Assembly (NCBI GenBank): GCA_964568875.1
Contig: CAZMSH010000014.1
Span: forward strand, 1 to 64,000
DNA from: SLNP01 sp964568875
Lineage (GTDB): Bacteria; Bacteroidota; Bacteroidia; Bacteroidales; VadinHA17
Length of the DNA stretch: 64,000 nt
Direction: 5' to 3'
Position 1 is the first letter of the stretch. Each line of letters begins with the position of its first letter. Below, piece after piece: positions 63,277 through 64,000 of this stretch. The position numbers and the translations under genes were made by a program. The notes beneath the pieces were generated by a model. It ran no database searches. It saw only the letters and a list, made by a program, of their open reading frames with translations, and had not been told where the DNA came from.

Positions 63277-64000
63277 TTTTGAATACATTATCGGGGAATA
63301 AAGGAGTCAGGCTGGTCATTCTCGTAATGATTATCCTTACCTCTATTGGCATTGTAATAGCAAAAGTTTACTACGGCAGAATTAATAGCGCGGTCGATCC
63401 CCGCATAAGGGAGGCCCGGGTGATGTATGGCCGTTACAACAGTTATACTTCAGAGAATGATGCTGAATCGGTGGTGCTTTTACTCGACAGTGTCAGAGCT
63501 ATTTATAATTCAATAGATCACTACAGGTGTTCATATGAACCGGGAGTGCTTGAGAATAATCTGGCATCAGTCTATCTTACACTTGCGCTGGCAACCAAAG
63601 ATATGGTTGAGAGAAGGGAGTTCCTCTTTGATTCCGCTGAAGAGCATCTGAGCAAGGGTATTGAATATTATAAGTCATGGCTGGAGAGGTTCAGTGATCT
63701 TACAGAGGAACAGGTCAGTACGATCATAGCGGATGAATTCAAAGCAGATGCTGCGCTCAGGGAATCGAAAAATCTGGAGGCCATAATCGCAAAAAGGATA
63801 AGGGATATTCTTGATGCTCAGAAGGAGACCCCCAGGAGGTTATCGGTAAGCTACTCCAACCTTGGAATAATAATGCGACACCGTGGCGATGCAGAGGAAG
63901 CAGTGGCTTATTATGAAAAGTCACTGGAGATTTGGCCAGAGAATCATGTAGCCCGTAACAACCTGAATATCATTTTCGGCTTGCCGCCTGTAAAACAGAG
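63273..64000 (+). CDS. TPR protein, N-terminally membrane anchored (partial)
   Basis: An open frame runs from a TTG overlapping the symporter stop (alternative TTG at 63279, ATG at 63327) to the window end without a stop, at least 242 codons. A membrane helix (VRLVILVMIILTSIGIVIA) is followed by helical repeats; the stretch YSNLGIIMRHRGDAEEAVAY, then YEKSLEIWPENHVARNNL is a clear TPR. It may be cotranscribed with the symporter. Function unknown. Confidence 0.75.
   Translation, partial: MILNTLSGNKGVRLVILVMIILTSIGIVIAKVYYGRINSAVDPRIREARVMYGRYNSYTSENDAESVVLLLDSVRAIYNSIDHYRCSYEPGVLENNLASVYLTLALATKDMVERREFLFDSAEEHLSKGIEYYKSWLERFSDLTEEQVSTIIADEFKADAALRESKNLEAIIAKRIRDILDAQKETPRRLSVSYSNLGIIMRHRGDAEEAVAYYEKSLEIWPENHVARNNLNIIFGLPPVKQ

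Overview
The window looks like a scaffold from an anaerobic or marine-type member of the Bacteroidota (order Bacteroidales or a close relative). This rests on promoters of the form TTG-N19/20-TAnnTTTG, almost no Shine-Dalgarno sites in front of genes, lipoboxes typical of the phylum, 6-bladed beta-propeller lipoproteins, and a peptide-maturation locus of the GG-Bacteroidales type. A run of 100 N (28748-28847) shows a draft assembly.

Layout. 0-4 kb: leftward pair (transglutaminase-like protein, O-antigen-ligase-like protein with TPRs). 4-7 kb: signal peptidase I, then a regulator + nucleotidyltransferase pair resembling an AbiE-type toxin-antitoxin module. 7-12.4 kb: radC, rpsT, tRNA-Glu, a small beta-barrel protein, zupT and mpl (leftward), and a metallo-beta-lactamase-fold hydrolase (rightward). 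12.7-19 kb: class I fumarase, then a leftward run (acyl-CoA ligase, GNAT-like protein, CrtI-like oxidoreductase). 19.2-21 kb: AbiEi/AbiEii module and a truncated ParE-like relic. 21-42.7 kb: the notable accessory locus. 43-64 kb: DUF4160/DUF2442 pair, nucleoside hydrolase fused to an FmdE-like domain, ENPP-like phosphodiesterase, PlsC, OsmC, two tandem SLC13 permeases, a Cbi-type metal importer, a DEAD-box helicase, and a Cache-PAS-CBS-DUF294 sensor next to a DUF4212/sodium:solute symporter pair.

The 21-42.7 kb locus is a ribosomal-peptide factory. It encodes a radical SAM maturase, a partner pseudo-radical-SAM protein, a VKOR-thioredoxin disulfide catalyst with a cysteine-less C39-like N-terminus, a C39-peptidase ABC exporter (interrupted by the N gap), an HlyD-type adaptor, a small HTH protein, five double-glycine precursor peptides and eight beta-propeller lipoproteins (one interrupted by an in-frame amber codon). 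Four of the five predicted core peptides share an invariant 8-cysteine pattern (CCxCxCC...C...C...C).

Each precursor gene sits in a repeated cassette: a roughly 150-nt leader that I can fold into a closed multi-helix RNA (two sequence classes, A and B, with shared elements), the precursor gene, a precursor-specific terminator-like hairpin, then a beta-propeller lipoprotein gene. Leaders, peptide cores and propellers appear to have been shuffled relative to each other. I infer a multi-product system in which an excess of secreted, cysteine-rich, enzymatically modified peptides is made over surface lipoproteins that may be cognate receptors, carriers or immunity proteins. The product and its activity are unknown.
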